Positions 23,207-36,588 of a stretch of 64,000 bases of DNA are shown piece by piece. The stretch lies in contig CM042013.1 in NCBI GenBank assembly GCA_023525715.1, positions 78,245,494 through 78,309,493 of the forward strand, given 5' to 3'. This DNA comes from Cichorium intybus. Lineage: Eukaryota > Streptophyta > Magnoliopsida > Asterales > Asteraceae. The translations under genes were made by a program, and so were the position numbers. Position 1 is the first letter of the stretch, and each line of letters begins with the position of its first letter. The notes below the pieces were generated by a model. That model saw nothing but the letters and a program-made list of their open reading frames with translations, was not told the origin of the DNA and did no database searches.

Positions 23207-24496
23207 ATTATGTACATTCTTTCATACAATATCTTGTAATGAAACTCACTGATAATGTCTTAACTACCCTGGAGCCTGGAATACGTGTTAGCAGCATGTC
23301 CACACACGTCTCGAAGACCTTTACTGAAACGCAGGATAATCTGGTGTCTTAACTGATTTCTTAACTCGTGCTCCTGGACACATACTTCATGACACGGATC
23401 TCTAACTACTCCAAAAGGAAAGCTTCCTCAAATCTTATTGGACGACACCAAGGTTGAATTGTTCCTTATATCTTATTGCTCTTTCCTAACCTGATAAACA
23501 TTTTACTCATCCTATAAATTAGTAACTTCAAAATTTTCATTTGGTGATGCACATTTATCACTCTGATTCATCCATAGAGGACTTACATGTAACTCTTGAT
23601 ATTTACTCATCAGATACATGCCAGGAAGTTCTTATTCAACCATCCTTTCTTGCAATTATGCCATATGGCGAACATGCACTATGAGACTGCATTATGTTTT
23701 TACAATAACTTGTATTGTCCTTTAATTACTTATCTTCAATATGCTAGTTCTAAACATTTTGGGTAACACTTTTGTCATTCAATAGATTCTTTAACATAAA
23801 GGGACTTATGACCAGTCCCAATAGAGACTTTTCACCAGTCTCAAGTATACACCATACTCGTTGTGTAAAACACCCATTAATGATTGACATCATCGAGTGG
23901 TCGCAAGGTACTCGTTATGCAACCACCAGCATACTAACACCACCGAATAACGAATTACTTGTTATAACAAACTATAAAATTACACCAAGATATAGCAATA
24001 GACTTGCAACTGCATACTCATTATCATACTAATCATAGCATGCGCCAAAAACATCAAAAGATACTACGTAGAGTTACTCACCTCGTTAGATATGTAGAAT
24101 GATCTATTTGATCCAAGCTGTATCCTCGTTCTCGTTGTCACCAGCTACTGTTTAACACCAAATAAGCATCCTCATTTAACTACTTGAGACAAAACACCTT
24201 AATCGCATTAAACAACTGATTTCTAGCACCATACAATACATAGCGCCACTATCTTATAAAGATAGCATCGGTATCCATGAAGTTCATACATAGCGTCCCT
24301 ATTTGTTAACAGTAGCATCGCTATCTATGAACTCAGCACGAATTCACTTTCTAAATCGATCCAGACTACTATTAATTTAGGGTGTTTGCATCTATCACTC
24401 ATATTTACAATCCCAGAGGCACCCCAACCACTAAAATCGACTCAAACACCACTATACTAGGATTAAAACCTAATTTTACCTATTTCACCAAATATA
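23207..24496 (-). other. Decayed gypsy-derived sequence, no gene
   Basis: No ORF with motifs. The right part (24060-24330) again has LTR-like features of the J family (GAGTTACTCACCTCGTTAG, TAGCGCCACTA and TAGCATCGCTAT motifs), so it may be a second LTR of the same element, cut at 24497 by copia C. Confidence 0.4.
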
Positions 24497-25174
24497 TGAT
24501 AGGTTTTATATACCCTAGATTCAATTATCATGGCAGCAGAATCATACAAACTTAATCTAAGGCAAGTAAATTTTACTAAAACCTACAAGGATCCTACCTA
24601 ATGATATTAAGAACTATAAGAGGGATCAAGAATACCAACCTCTAGCAAAAGAAATTTTCTTGAAGAACCTTTGATGTAGATCGAATTCCAAGCCAAGGAA
24701 GGTAGTACACAAAAGAGAATACATTTAATGGTTCACACCTAATAAGTCCAATTTATTAGTTAATTATGTATTTTGAGAGTTCTCTATAAAATCCTAGAGA
24801 TGGATTATATATTCTGCTGACAGAGAAGAGAAAAATCTAGGTATATGGAGTGAGTACCAGGGAGGGGTATTTATAACTTTAAAGGATGCTTAGAGGTAAA
24901 CATGATTTGAATTCAAACTAGATAAGGTTAATTGATTAAGTAATCCAACTTATCTTTACTTCAAATCTTTCCTCCCCATCCTATAGCCTTAGATGAAATT
25001 TAAGAAGGATTATCCCTTCTTATTTTTGTCCCTATCCCTTGGTTCCAAGATTATCCTTTTTTCCAACTATTAAACAATTAATATCTAGTCCCTCTATTTT
25101 TAATAAATGCCAAATTAATTCCAACCTAGTTTCTAATCAATTTATCATCACTTGACAAATTAATAAACTATTTA

Positions 25175-25238
<64 letters not shown>

Positions 25239-25343
25239 AATTAACTCTAATACCATTTGGACTACCGAGGGCAACCCAAAAAGGACCCTGCAGTTAATGG
25301 AAGTCCTTACCAATTAGTTATAACCTTGGACACTATTCCAGTA
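24497..25343 (-). repeat. 3' LTR of copia C
   Basis: 847 bp. On the minus strand it begins TACTGGAATAGTGTCC (TG mutated to TA, or end misplaced by a base or two) and ends AAAACCTATCA. It contains a (CT)n tract absent from the 5' LTR. Confidence 0.8.
25164..25233. repeat. (CT)n microsatellite, only in the 3' LTR of C
   Basis: About 30 CT units. The same position in the 5' LTR (about 45860-45880) reads only CCATTTCTCTTAATT. Confidence 0.9.
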
Positions 25344-25824
25344 GTCTCCTACTTGGACAAGTCATCAACTACAATTGATCACAAGTCTCCCACTTAATCT
25401 GCGGAGCGTGATTCCTTAGCCACTGCTGAATTCTGGATCATATTCTTAGAGACAACCCTTAGATAAGTGATCAACTATTCCTTTGTTCAACAAGATATCG
25501 TATGAACCTGAGATATGGATAACAATAAATCTCAAGGTTCAAGATTATGTTTCCTGATTTCTGATTTATGTTGACCTTATTTAGACTACGGGATTGAACA
25601 CATCAATCTAGTCCAGACTTGGCCCAATACTATAATGTCAATAACAAATCACCGAAGGGCCCATGATATCGCTTTTCATGTTAAGGCAAAAGGAACAAAT
25701 AAACTTTGACTACACAGCTCTAGTCAACTCATCATGTCATACACGGACATACCTTTTATAACTCATGCATCTTCGTTTGAAGGATAGAAGATATTATCAT
25801 CTTAGAATTACTCGTGATCATATA
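25344..25824 (-). other. 3' non-coding region of copia C (part 1)
   Basis: Starts (minus strand) from the insertion point of F and runs to the polypurine tract. It is homologous in type to 9180-9732 and 16490-16928 of A and B. No ORF. Confidence 0.6.
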
Positions 25825-28503
25825 TGTCACACCCCGATCCTTGGCGGAATCGATCAAGGCGTGATATATTGTTCAAAGTCTCATGACAACTATGTTATAA
25901 TATGATTAGATTCAATTAAGTACTAAGTATGTAAACAAGATCCACAACATACAAATACAAATCAAAATACAATAACATTTATTACATCAAATTTAAATAG
26001 TCTTGTGGGTTTCTAAGGTACACCCTACTTTTCATCAACTTCATTCTTCAAATCTGCATCATGGGTAAAAATAGGTCAACTATGAGAGTTGGTGAGTAAT
26101 CTAGTTTTATTAAAGAAAATTGTGAGTTTGAATAATTTGAAATTTGTTTTCTTTTGAAGTTGGCAAGCAACTGTTATTGAGATAACAGTTTATAAATCAA
26201 AAATTGATTAACAAATGATAACAACAACAATAAGTCCTCACCCTATATATACATATATATATATATATGTATATATAGGATGGAGCAGCTAATCATCATA
26301 CACACACAACCACGTGCGATCAACCACCTTAGCGTCCCAAGGCGGGGTGGTCAACCCAATAGCGCTATTATTGTCCATAACGTACCTCAAGAATACGGGC
26401 ATAGTCATGGAGATTAGACTAAAATGATAATGCACTACAAGTACATGTAGCGTAAACAAACAATAATTATACAAATAATGATTCAAGTATAAATGTCTCC
26501 AACAATGTCTCAATTGTGATAAAATAATAAAATGAAGTTGAAAACATATTAGAACCATATGATACACCCCAAAAGTATTTAAAATTATAAAATATGGGGT
26601 AGATTACTCACATTAGTCCAAACGGAATACGCGTGTTGTACGATAGACGGCTCGGGTCAAAACGACGTGGAACCTATTATAATTAATAGTTTTGGTTTAG
26701 GAACTACTAAACGGGAATGGAGTATTAATAAAAATAATTAGACACATATTCTTATATTAGATGAATTAACAATAATCAAATTTTGTTTTGAATATTAATG
26801 TATTCATAGGTTAGATGAATTTTAAATTGAATTAATTACTTTGCTTAATTAATTTATATTTTCACTTTAGGCAAGATTTTAATAATTTCTTATTAAAATA
26901 ATAACTTGTCAAATTATAAGTATTTACAGATTTTATATATTATAAACAATTATTTACATGAAATAATCATTAAAAATGTATTTTTACATGCTTAGATATT
27001 TAGGAAAATGGTTTTAAATAATAAACAGTAATGAAACATTCTGAAATTATCAGAAAATCATTATTTCATAAAATAGTAATTACTGTAAAATTTTCATATT
27101 TTTCTTAACTGCTTTAGTATTTATTTAGTATTTTAATAATTAAACCATAACAAAATTCAGGAAAAATAATAAATAATTCCCAAAAATTCTGGAAAATTAA
27201 CCATAGTTTTCTAACAATATATTGAGCCTACTGTAAATATGTTGGATATTTTGGACTATGGGAAGTATTTCTTATGTTTTTCATTATTAACTAATCAATA
27301 AAATCATAAATAATAGGGAAATATTAAGAGAAATTCATTAGACTTTTTATTTATGATTAACATGTTATATATGGTATTCGGATAAGGTTTTATAATTTTT
27401 GGACATGTGTAGCTATTTATTATCAATTTAAAACATTAAATAAACATTAAATCAATAACAATAAGCAAACCTTCTTACAAAACTCTGTAAATTTTGTCAT
27501 GGAGTTTTTAAAATGTGTATTAGGTGCGAAAAATATAAAATCTAGATTTTAACATACCTAACTATATTTTGCAATTTATTTTTCTACAACAAAATAAAAT
27601 ACAAAATAAGCATCAAACAGTAATATAAATACATGAAACTTTATAAATCCACTTTTCTAAATATACGGGTTGTTCCAAAATGTTTCCAGAATTTATTGAC
27701 TGCAAAAAGTATTTTATGTGAATTATTGCCATATTTTATTGCAATAATTATAGTAATTCAATAAAAATAAGTTATTTTCTGAAAATTTCCAAAACTTCTT
27801 ATTTTATTTATGAGAGTCTGAGAAAAATCAGGTTTATGCATAAAATGAGTTTTAGATATTTTGGTGGATTTAATTTGTTTCATGTATGAATTTGGAACTT
27901 TTAACAACATACCTTGATGAATGCTTCAAGAGGGATGGAGATTTGAGTATATTGAAGTGTTCTTGGCTGAAAAATGAAGATTTCTAGGAGGAATTTCGAG
28001 ATTGAGAGTGAGAGAAAGAATAGATATGGGTGGTGATGAGAATAATGTGTTGGGAGAAAAATGAAAGGAAAGATGATGGAAGGTGTGAGTGGAAGACAAT
28101 GGGAATAACCTTTTACTTTTGGTGGTCTTCATGATTCCCCACTAACACAAGCATCTTAAGAGTTTTATAAAATTTAATGTAATGTTTATAAAAATAGAGT
28201 TTTATAAAAAATAGGTTATTATTTGATTATAACAATCTACTTTGATTTGAAGTTTAATTATAGCATTCAAGTTTGATTCTTTTAATTTAATTAGAGCATC
28301 ATACTTTGATTTGATTTTAATATGGTATCATAATTTAATTTTATTATAGTTATAACGTTATACTATGATATATTGCTATTAACGTCAATTTATATCGTAG
28401 TATAAGGGTTTTGATCCTATTAGCGTCAAGAAATCTCGAGTAGGGTTTATTAAATTTCCAATTGGGTTGGGTTGAACCGAATCCATTTTAGGCGGATGTC
28501 ACA
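25825..28503 (-). repeat. 3' LTR of gypsy F
   Basis: 2679 bp, plus-strand ends TGTCACACCCCGATCC and GCGGATGTCACA. It contains a near-perfect palindrome around 26242-26280 (CCTATATATACATATAT and its complement), with more AT units than the other LTR. Confidence 0.93.
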
Positions 28504-28520
28504 GTCTCCCCTACTTTAGG
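28504..28520 (-). other. Polypurine tract of gypsy F
   Basis: Minus strand CCTAAAGTAGGGGAGAC directly precedes the 3' LTR start TGTGACATCC. Confidence 0.8.
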
Positions 28521-28553
28521 AAATTTCGTCCCGAAATTTAAGAAGAGAGTACC

Positions 28554-29621
28554 TTAAGAGAAAAGTTGCGGGTATTTGGTACGCATTTGATCCTCACGCT
28601 CCCATGTATACTCAGGTCCACGTGCTGACTGCCACCTGACCTTGACCAGGGGAATGCGACTTCTTTTGAGTTGCTTTTCCTTTCGGTCGGCAATTTCCAA
28701 GGGTTTCTCGATAAATTGCATTGTCTCGTCGATTTGGATATCCTCGAGAGGAACATGAAGGTTCTCGTCTGCTAAACACTTATTGAGGTTGGCTATATGA
28801 AATATTGGGTGAACTTTATTAAGCTCTATTGGTATATCCAACTCGTAGGCTACTGGTCCGATCCTTTTCAGGATTTTGAACGGGCCTACATCGCGTGGTG
28901 CCAATTTACCCTTGCGTCCAAATCGAACCACACCTTTCCAAGGGGACACTTTTAACATGACCATGTCACCCACGGTAAATTCAAGCGGTTTGCGTCGCTT
29001 GTCGGCGTAACTCTTTTGTCGGCTACGAGCTGTGAGAAGGTTATTGCGAATCTGAGTGACTTTGTCGGTTGTTTCCTGGATAAGCTCAGGACCAACGATT
29101 GGAGAATCCACTGTTGCGCGAATTACGTGGGACTCGCCAATTTCATGCCAGCAAATAGGAGATCGGCATTTACGGCCATACAATGCCTCAAATGGTGGCA
29201 TCCCGATGCTAGAATGATAACTGTTATTATAGGAGAATTCCACCAACGGTAAATGAGAGTCCCAGTTTCCTCCGAAATCTAAGACACACGCCCTCAACAT
29301 ATCTTCGAGTGTTTGAATTGTCCTCTCAGATTGACCATCGGTCTGAGGATGATAGGCGGTACTGAGATCGAGGCGGGTTCCCATGGTTTCTTGAAGTGAT
29401 TGCCAGAACCGAGAGAGAAATCTCCCATCACGATCTGAAATGATGCTGAGAGGGATGCCATGCCGACTAACTATCTCGTCGATGTAAATCCGAGCAAGTT
29501 GTTCGACCTTGAAATGTTCACGGATGGGAAGGAAGTGAGCAGATTTAGTCAAACGGTCAACGATTACCCAAATGCTGTCATGTCCCTTTGTGGTACGGGG
29601 AAGTTTGGTTACGAAATCCAT
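28554..29621 (-). pseudogene. Gypsy F pol part 3: integrase core, C-terminal domain and chromodomain
   Basis: Open for 355 codons after a stop at 29634-29636, which is in frame with the upstream RT/RNase H segment (the trp of the conserved EWKWE has become TAG). The integrase core is present: DFVTKL, then SDRDGRFLSRFWQSL, then DGQSERTIQTLEDMLRACV, giving all three acidic residues. YNNSYHSSIGMPPFEALYGR follows, then the GPFKI...YELDIP region. The end, PLVKVRWQSARGPEYTWERE, is a chromodomain, which places the element among chromoviruses of the Tekay/Del type. The family's role is insertion of the cDNA into chromatin. The sequence ends naturally (KYPQLFS, stop at 28554). Confidence 0.9.
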
Positions 29622-29633
29622 GGTGATCGCTTC

Positions 29634-31256
29634 CTATTTCCACTCGGGGATTTTCGGTTGGACCAATAGTCCAGAGGGTCGTTGATGTTCTGCTTTGACC
29701 CTGGAACATGTAAGACATTTGGCTACGAATAAAGCAATATCCTTTTTCATTCCCGACCACCAATAATTGGTTCTCAAGCCATGATACATCTTGTCAGCGC
29801 CCGGATGAATGGAATATCGAGTTTTATGGATTTCTTCCATCAGGAATGTACGAAGATTGTCGCGATCTGGGATCCAGATGCGATCTTGATAATAGAAAAT
29901 ACCATCAGACTTAGATTCCAACTCCCCATCAATTCCCGTGGGCATGTCATTTTCGGTAATTGCCGAGTGTTGGGCTCCTCGAATTCGGTCGCTGAGATTG
30001 GACAAGATAGGAGAACATATTAAATGAAATGCTTTGGCATGTTCTTTTCGACTTAACGCGTCGGCTACGACGTTCGCCTTTCCCGGATGATAGCGTATTT
30101 CACACTCGTAATCATTTAGGAGTTCGACCCATCGTGTTTGCCTCATATTGAGTTCCTTTTGATTAAGAATATGTTGCAAGCTCTTATGGTCGGTGAAAAT
30201 TACACATTTAGTGCCGTAAAGGTAATGCCTCCAAATTTTAAGAGCGAAAACCACGGCACCGAGCTCCAAATCATGAGTCGTATAATTCCTTTCATGGATT
30301 TTGAGTTGTCGCGATGCGTAAGCTATAACCTTTCCCCTTTGCATCAAAACACAACCTAGACCGAGATTGGAGGCATCGCAGTATACCACGAAATCTTCGG
30401 ATCCTTCAGGGAGTGTAAGAATTGGAGCGTCACACAATCTTTGTTTAAGAGTTTGGAAAGCGTATTCCTGCTTGGGTCCCCAATCAAATGGCGTACCCTT
30501 GCAAGTGAGCGAAGTAAGCGGTAAAGCGATCTTTGAGAAATTTGAAATGAAACGCCGGTAATATCCCGCTAAACCGAGGAATGACCGAATTTCCTTGGGG
30601 GTACGTGGGGCTTTCCAATTCTTGACTACTTCAACTTTTGCGGGATCAACTAAAATACCCTTGTCACTTACAATATGACCGAGGAATTGTACCTCCTTTG
30701 ACCAAAACTCGCATTTCGAAAACTTGGCATAGAGCCGATTTCCTTGCAACGTTTGGAGAGTTAGGCGAAGGTGTCTTTCATGCTCTGCCTTTGTCTTGGA
30801 GTAAATGAGGATGTCATCAATAAAGACGATAACAAAACGGTTGAGATAAGGTTTAAATACCCGATTCATCAAGTCCATGAATGCGGCAGGGGCATTTGTT
30901 AGGCCGAAAGGCATAACAGTGAACTCGTAATGACCATAGCGGGTTCGGAAAGCGGTTTTGGGGATGTCTTCTTCCCGTACTCGAAGTTGGTGATAACCCG
31001 AGCGAAGGTCGATTTTTGAGAAGCATGAAGCTCCTTGAAGCTGATCAAAAAGGTCGTCGATCCGATGTAACGGATATCGGTTCTTGATGGTCAATTTATT
31101 TAACTCCCGATAATCGATACACATATGAAACGAACCATCTTTCTTTTTGATAAAGAGAACCGGGGCTCCCCAGGGTGAAGTAATAGGGCGGATAAATCCC
31201 TTATCGGTTAATTCTTGGAGCTGACTTGCCAATTCTTGCATCTCGGTTGGAGCCAA
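29634..31256 (-). pseudogene. Gypsy F pol part 2: reverse transcriptase, RNase H, integrase zinc finger
   Basis: 540 codons open from the first non-ATG start; the true frame runs on upstream to the stop at 31401-31403. RT motifs: LFIKKKDGSFHMCIDYRELN, RIDDLF, FSKIDLRSGYHQLRV, VMPFGLTNAPAAF and the catalytic FIDDILIYSK. Then come FLGLAGYYRRFI and LTCKGTPFDW. RNase H: VYCDASNLGLGCVLMQ, YTTHDLEL, FTDHKSLQHIL and NVVADALSRK. Integrase zinc finger: IHPGADKMYHGLRTNYWW then CLTCSRVK. All catalytic residues that can be checked are intact. Terminated by TAG at 29634-29636, which replaces a conserved tryptophan. Confidence 0.92.
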
Positions 31257-31529
31257 CCGATATGGAGACTTGGCTATGGGAGCAGCTTCAGGAACGAGAT
31301 CGATGCGGAACTCTAGCTCACGTACTGGAGGGAGTCCAGATACGTCATCGGGAAAGATGTCGGGAAAGTCTCGTACAATCGGAATATCTTCTATCTTCTT
31401 TTATGTGACCTTTGTTTCCACCACATGGGCTAAGAAAGCCATGTATTCTTTACGTAGATATAATCGAGCTTGAGTACATGACATAAGACTAAGCTTTTTC
31501 GAACGAGTCTCGCCATAAATACGAAGACT
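31257..31529 (-). pseudogene. Gypsy F protease-RT linker with an in-frame stop
   Basis: In the same frame as gag and pol: after the gag stop (31530-31532) it reads SLRIYGETRSKKLSLMSCTQ, then YMAFLAHVVETKV, a TAA at 31401-31403, then KKIEDIPIVRDFPDIFPDDV and VRELEFRIDLVPEAAPIAKS, the normal lead-in to RT. Both stops sit where this clade usually has Glu codons. Confidence 0.85.
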
Positions 31530-33077
31530 TTAACCGTCGGCAAGAGGAATACGAATGAACTTCTCGAAACATACTATTTCAGCATGGTTTTGGGATAGCC
31601 AATCCATTCCCACGATGATGTCGAAGCTACCAAGTTCCATAGGAACTAAATTGACTGAAAATTTATGACCGCAAAAATCGAAAGTGCAATCTTGGATGAC
31701 TGCATTGAGTGGAATGTATTTTCCATTGGCGACTTCTACGGTAAAGTGTTCATCAAGTATCGTGCGAGGTGTGTGAAGTATGGGTTCAAATTCCAAAGAC
31801 ACGAAACTTTTATCGGCACCCGAATCAAAAAGTACTGACGCGTAGCAGTCATTTATGAGAAACGTACCATTTACGACCTTGTTATCGGTCTGTGCTTGGG
31901 TTGCGGTAATGACAAATGCTCGGCCTTTGGGAGCTGGAACCTGCATTGTTGGATTTGCCTGGGCTTGAGTGTTAATGATATTGACAAGCCTAGGACACGC
32001 GTTTCTGAAATGGGTGGGGTCACCACAGTTGAAGCATGTTCCAGTTGGATACCGGGTTTGTGTTTGCTGATTTGAGGGTAGAGCGAATGGTCGCTGAGTT
32101 TTTGGTGCATGGCATGTGTCCGCCAAGTGGCCATAGCGACCACAAGTCGTACAAAGGCGACACGGGCTGGTGGACATATGGTGATAGTTACAATGGTTAC
32201 AGAGGGGGTGAGGTCCGGTATACGGCTTTTTGTTTGGTTGGGTGACTTGGGTGATAGGAGCAGCAGGGGTAATAACAGCATGGTTGTGGTGATGGCTTTT
32301 CCGCTTCTTTTTGTCGTGTCGGTGTGAGGACTCGGACTTGACAATTAGGGGAGTCTCAGGGGTCGGCTTTTCAGTTGTCATCTTTGAACCCTTGCATGGG
32401 AGGACACCATCGTTCATATTATCCTCGTTGAGTTGACCTGCTATTTCAATAGCGGATTCCAGAGTAGATGGCCTGCTGCTGGTCACCGAATCACGGATCT
32501 GGCGCGGTAACCCTTTAATGTAGCGGCGTATTGCATTTTTCATAGGTTGAACCATGTGAGGTAGGAGTCTTGAAAGATCATAGAATCTATTAGTGTAGGT
32601 AGCGTTGTCTCCTCCCACCTGTTTCAGATTCCAGAATTCCTCCTCGAGAGTTTGCAATTCGCTGTCCGGGCAGAACTTCTCTATCATGCGTTCCTTTAGT
32701 TTTGACCAGGTCATTCCCAAGGCAACACCCTCTCCTTTTGCCCGTTTTTCTAGGTTCCACCATGAGAGAGCATGTCCTTGGAGGCACCCTGTAGCGTGAC
32801 GGACCATCAGGTCCTCAGGGCACTCGCGGTGGATGAAAGTACTCTCCATTTCTTCGATCCATGTGAGGAGTGCGGTGGCACCATCTATGCCTTTGAAGTA
32901 AGGCGGATTACAGCTACGAAAGTGCTTAAACAAGCAACGATGAGTGGTTGCTGGAGCTTGCGGCTGAAGAGTTTGAAGATGGGTTGCAATTGTTGGGATG
33001 ACATTTGCTACCTCCTTAGCGATAAGGGCGGCTAGCCTTCGGTTGTTACGAGCAGCGTATGGAGGTCGTAATGCCAT
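31530..33077 (-). pseudogene. Gypsy F gag and aspartic protease
   Basis: 515 codons from ATG (MALRPPYAARNNRRLAALIA). Gag domain around residues 45-230: FRSCNPPYFKGIDGATALLT then WIEEMESTF, WWNLEKRA, LKERMIEKFCPDS and FWNLKQ. A Lys/His-rich stretch follows, then CCHC zinc knuckles, clearest in CFNCGDPTHFRNACP. Protease active site VLFDSGADKSFVSLEF, with DIIVGMDWLSQNHA behind. The ORF ends at a TAA, but the frame is continuous with pol (33077 to 28554 is 1508 codons), so originally gag-pol was one polyprotein. The ATG lies about 815 bp after the PBS, leaving a long untranslated leader. Confidence 0.92.
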
Positions 33078-33890
33078 CTATGAGAAACACGCATATGGAC
33101 TTGTGAGTTATTTGTAAATTGATTATGGAAATTAAGTTTGTAGACATTGTTGGGTAAAATGATTGTAAAACACTTGTTGGGCCATGGTTAGGAGTGTTAG
33201 GCACCTTTTGGGCTTTCCATGGGTACTAAATGTGAAGCATGTAGCAATTGCGTGGGCCCCCACAATACTAAGTTTTCACATGTTTTTCCCACTTCTAGGC
33301 CCATTAGGGAACTTAATAGTCCAATGAGTTGGCCATTTTGGAGTGTATCCTTTCGGATACGTTTGATAAGGTCGGGTATTTTGATGGCTCAAAAGTAATG
33401 TGAATAACGCGCTTTGGCCTATAGGTTTGGGAACTCTCGCCTTTGGTCCCCAGGTAAGCAAACTGGTCCCTCGGTTGATTGGGATGTATACGAATGCTTA
33501 CCTAGTCAGGACTTTTGGGCTATCGGCACCTCCCCCTTCCAGTTACTACGCGTCCATTACTTCGATCCTACCCAACTAGAGTGGATGACTTTTAATTTTC
33601 TATGAGCTCTAAGGAATATATATGTATATAAATTTTTATTTTGAAACCATTTGAGTATGTGTGTGATTTTAAGAGAAAGAGGAGGAAATTCACAAGTGTA
33701 TGCGCACATATAAGTGTCGGGAATAATACGTAAGCACATAAGGGAGCAATTAGCACACAAAGGTATTCCAAGGATTTTCTAAGTGCGAATTGCATGCAGT
33801 TGTGTGTGCATTTTATAAACTAGCATACGAGAGGACCTTAGAGGCTATAGACTAGGTCAAGGCAATTAACCTAATTCCCTATAGTCAAGG
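33078..33890 (-). other. Untranslated leader of gypsy F
   Basis: About 0.8 kb between PBS and gag start. No ORF with recognisable motifs. It contains a TACATATATATATTCC-like AT stretch near 33615. Confidence 0.7.
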
Positions 33891-33903
33891 GCTCTGATAC
33901 CAA
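33891..33903 (-). other. Primer-binding site of gypsy F (initiator tRNA-Met type)
   Basis: Minus strand TTGGTATCAGAGC, two bases after the 5' LTR end. Confidence 0.88.
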
Positions 33904-33905
33904 TC

Positions 33906-36583
33906 TGTCACACCTCGATCCTTGGCGGAATCGATCAAGGCGTGATATATTGTTCAAAGTCTCATGACAACTATGTTATAATATGATTAGATTCAATTAA
34001 GTACTAAGTATGCAAACAAGATCCACAACATACAAATACAAATCAAAATACAATAACATTTATTACATCAAATTTAAATAGTCTTGTGGGTTTCTAAGGT
34101 ACACCCTACTTTTCATCAATTTCATTCTTCAAATCTGCATCATGGGTAAAAACAGGTCAACTACGAGAGTTGGTGAGTAATCTAGTTTTATTAAAGAAAA
34201 TTGTGAGTTTGAATAATTTGAAATTTGTTTTCTTTTGAAGTTGGCAAGCAACTGTTATTGAGATAACAGTTTATAAATCAAAAATTGATTAACAAATGAT
34301 AACAACAACAATAAGTCCTCACCCTATATATACATATATATATGTATATATAGGATGGAGCAGCTAATCATCATACACACACAACCACGTGCGATCAATC
34401 ACCTTAGCGTCCCAAGACGGGGTGGTCAACCCAATAGCGCTATTATTGTCCATAACGTACCTCAAGAATACGGACATAGTCATGGAGATTAGACTAAAAT
34501 GATAATGCACTACATGTACATGTAGCGTAAACAAACAATAATTATACAAATAATGATTCAAGTATAAATGTCCCCAACAATGTCTCAATTGTGATAAAAT
34601 AATAATATGAAGTTGAAAACATATTAGAACCACATGATACACCCCAAAAGTATTTAAAATTATAAAATATGGGGTAGATTACTCACATTAGTCCAAACGG
34701 AATACGCGTGTTGTACGATAGACGGCTCGGGTCAAAACGACGTGGAACCTATTATAATTAATAGTTTTGGTTTAGGAACTACTAAACGGGAATGGAGTAT
34801 TAATAAAAATAATTAGACACATATTCTTATATTAGATGAATTAACAATAATCAAATTTTGTTTTGAATATTAATGTATTCATAGGTTAGATGCATTTTAA
34901 ATTGAATTAATTACTTTGCTTAATTAATTTATATTTTCACTTTAGGCAAAATTTTAATAATTTCTTATTAAAATAATAACTTGTCAAATTATAAGTATTT
35001 ACAGATTTTATATATTATAAACAATTATTTATATGAAATAATCATTAAAAAGGAATTTTTACATGCTTAGATATTTAGGAAAATGGTTTTAAATACTAAA
35101 CAGTAATGAAACATTCTGAAATTATCAGAAAATCATTATTTCATAAAATAGTAATTACTGTAAAATTTTCATATTTTTCTTAACTGCTTTAGTATTTATT
35201 TAGTATTTTAATAATTAAACCACAACAAAATTCGGGAAAAATAATAAATGATTCCCAAAAATTCTGGAAAATTAACCATAGTTTTCTAACAATATATTGA
35301 GCCTACTGTAAATATGTTGGATATTTTGGACTAGGGAAGTATTTCTTATGTTTTTCATTATTAACTAATCAATAAAATCACAAATAATAGGGAAATATTA
35401 AGAGAAATTCATTAGACTTTTTATTTATGATTAACATGTTATATATGGTATTCTGATAAGGTTTTATAATTTTTGGACATGTGTAGCTATTTATTATCAA
35501 TTTAAACCATTAAATAAACATTAAATCAGGAAAAATAAGCAAACCTTCTTACCAAAATCTGTAAATTTTGTCATGGAGTCTTTAAAATGTGTATTAGGTG
35601 CGAAAAATATAAAATCTAGATTTTAACATACCTAACTATATTTTGAAATTTATTTTTATACAACAAAATAAAATACAAAATAAGCATCAAACAGTAATAT
35701 AAATGCATGAAACTTTATAAATCCCCTTTTACCAATATACGGGTTGTTCCAAAAGTTTTCCAGAATTTATTGACTGCAAAAAGTATTTTATGTGAATTAT
35801 TGTCATATTTTATTGCAATAATTATAGTAATTCAATAAAAATAAGTTATTTTCTGAAAATTTCCAGAACTTCTTATTTTATTTATGAGAGTCTGAGAAAA
35901 ATCAGGTTTATGCATAAAATGAGTTTTAGATATTTTGGTGGATTTAATTTGTTTCATGTATGAATTTGGAACTTTTAACAACATACCTTGATGAATGCTT
36001 CAAGAGGGATGGAGATTTGAGTATATTGAAGTGTTCTTGGCTGAAAAATGAAGATTTCTAGGAGGAATTTCGAGATTGAGAGTGAGAGGAAGAATAGATA
36101 TGGTTTGAGTGGTGATGAGAATAATGTGTTGGGAGAAAAATGAAAGGAAAGATGATGGAAGGTGTGAGTGGGAGACAATGAGAATAACCTTTTACTTTTG
36201 GTGGTCTTCATGATTCCCCACTAACACAAGCATCTTAAGAGTTTTATAAAATTTAATGTAGTGTTTATAAAAATAGAGTTTTATAAAAAAATAGGTTATT
36301 ATTTGATTATAACAATCTACTTTGATTTGAAGTTTAATTATAGCATTCAAGTTTGATTCTTTTAATTTAATTAGAGCATCATACTTTGATTTGATTTTAA
36401 TATGGTATCATAATTTAATTTTATTATAGTTATAACGTTATACTATGATATATTGCTATTAATGTCAATTTATATCGTAGTGTAAGGGTTTTGATCCTAT
36501 TAGCGTCAAGAAATCTCGAGTAGGGTTTATTAAATTTCCAATTGGGTTGGGTTGAACCGAATCCATTTTAGGCGGATGTCACA
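33906..36583 (-). repeat. 5' LTR of gypsy F
   Basis: 2678 bp, the near-identical partner of 25825-28503. It differs by scattered substitutions, a shorter AT tract near 34330, and a few small indels (for example ATGGTTTGAGTGG near 36100 against ATGGGTGG). Confidence 0.93.
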
Positions 36584-36588
36584 ATATA

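Larger units (their letters stand above)
25825..36583 (-). mobile_element. Gypsy element F, chromodomain (Tekay/Del-type), full length
   Basis: 10,759 bp with LTRs 25825-28503 and 33906-36583, flanked by ATATA at 25820-25824 and 36584-36588, an exact 5 bp target duplication. On the minus strand: 5' LTR (right), PBS TTGGTATCAGAGC (33903-33891), gag-protease, RT, RNase H, integrase and chromodomain, then polypurine tract AAAGTAGGGGAGAC (about 28517-28504) and 3' LTR (left). By eye the LTRs differ at roughly 45-50 positions in 2.68 kb, so it is fairly young. The coding frame has three stops. Confidence 0.93.
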
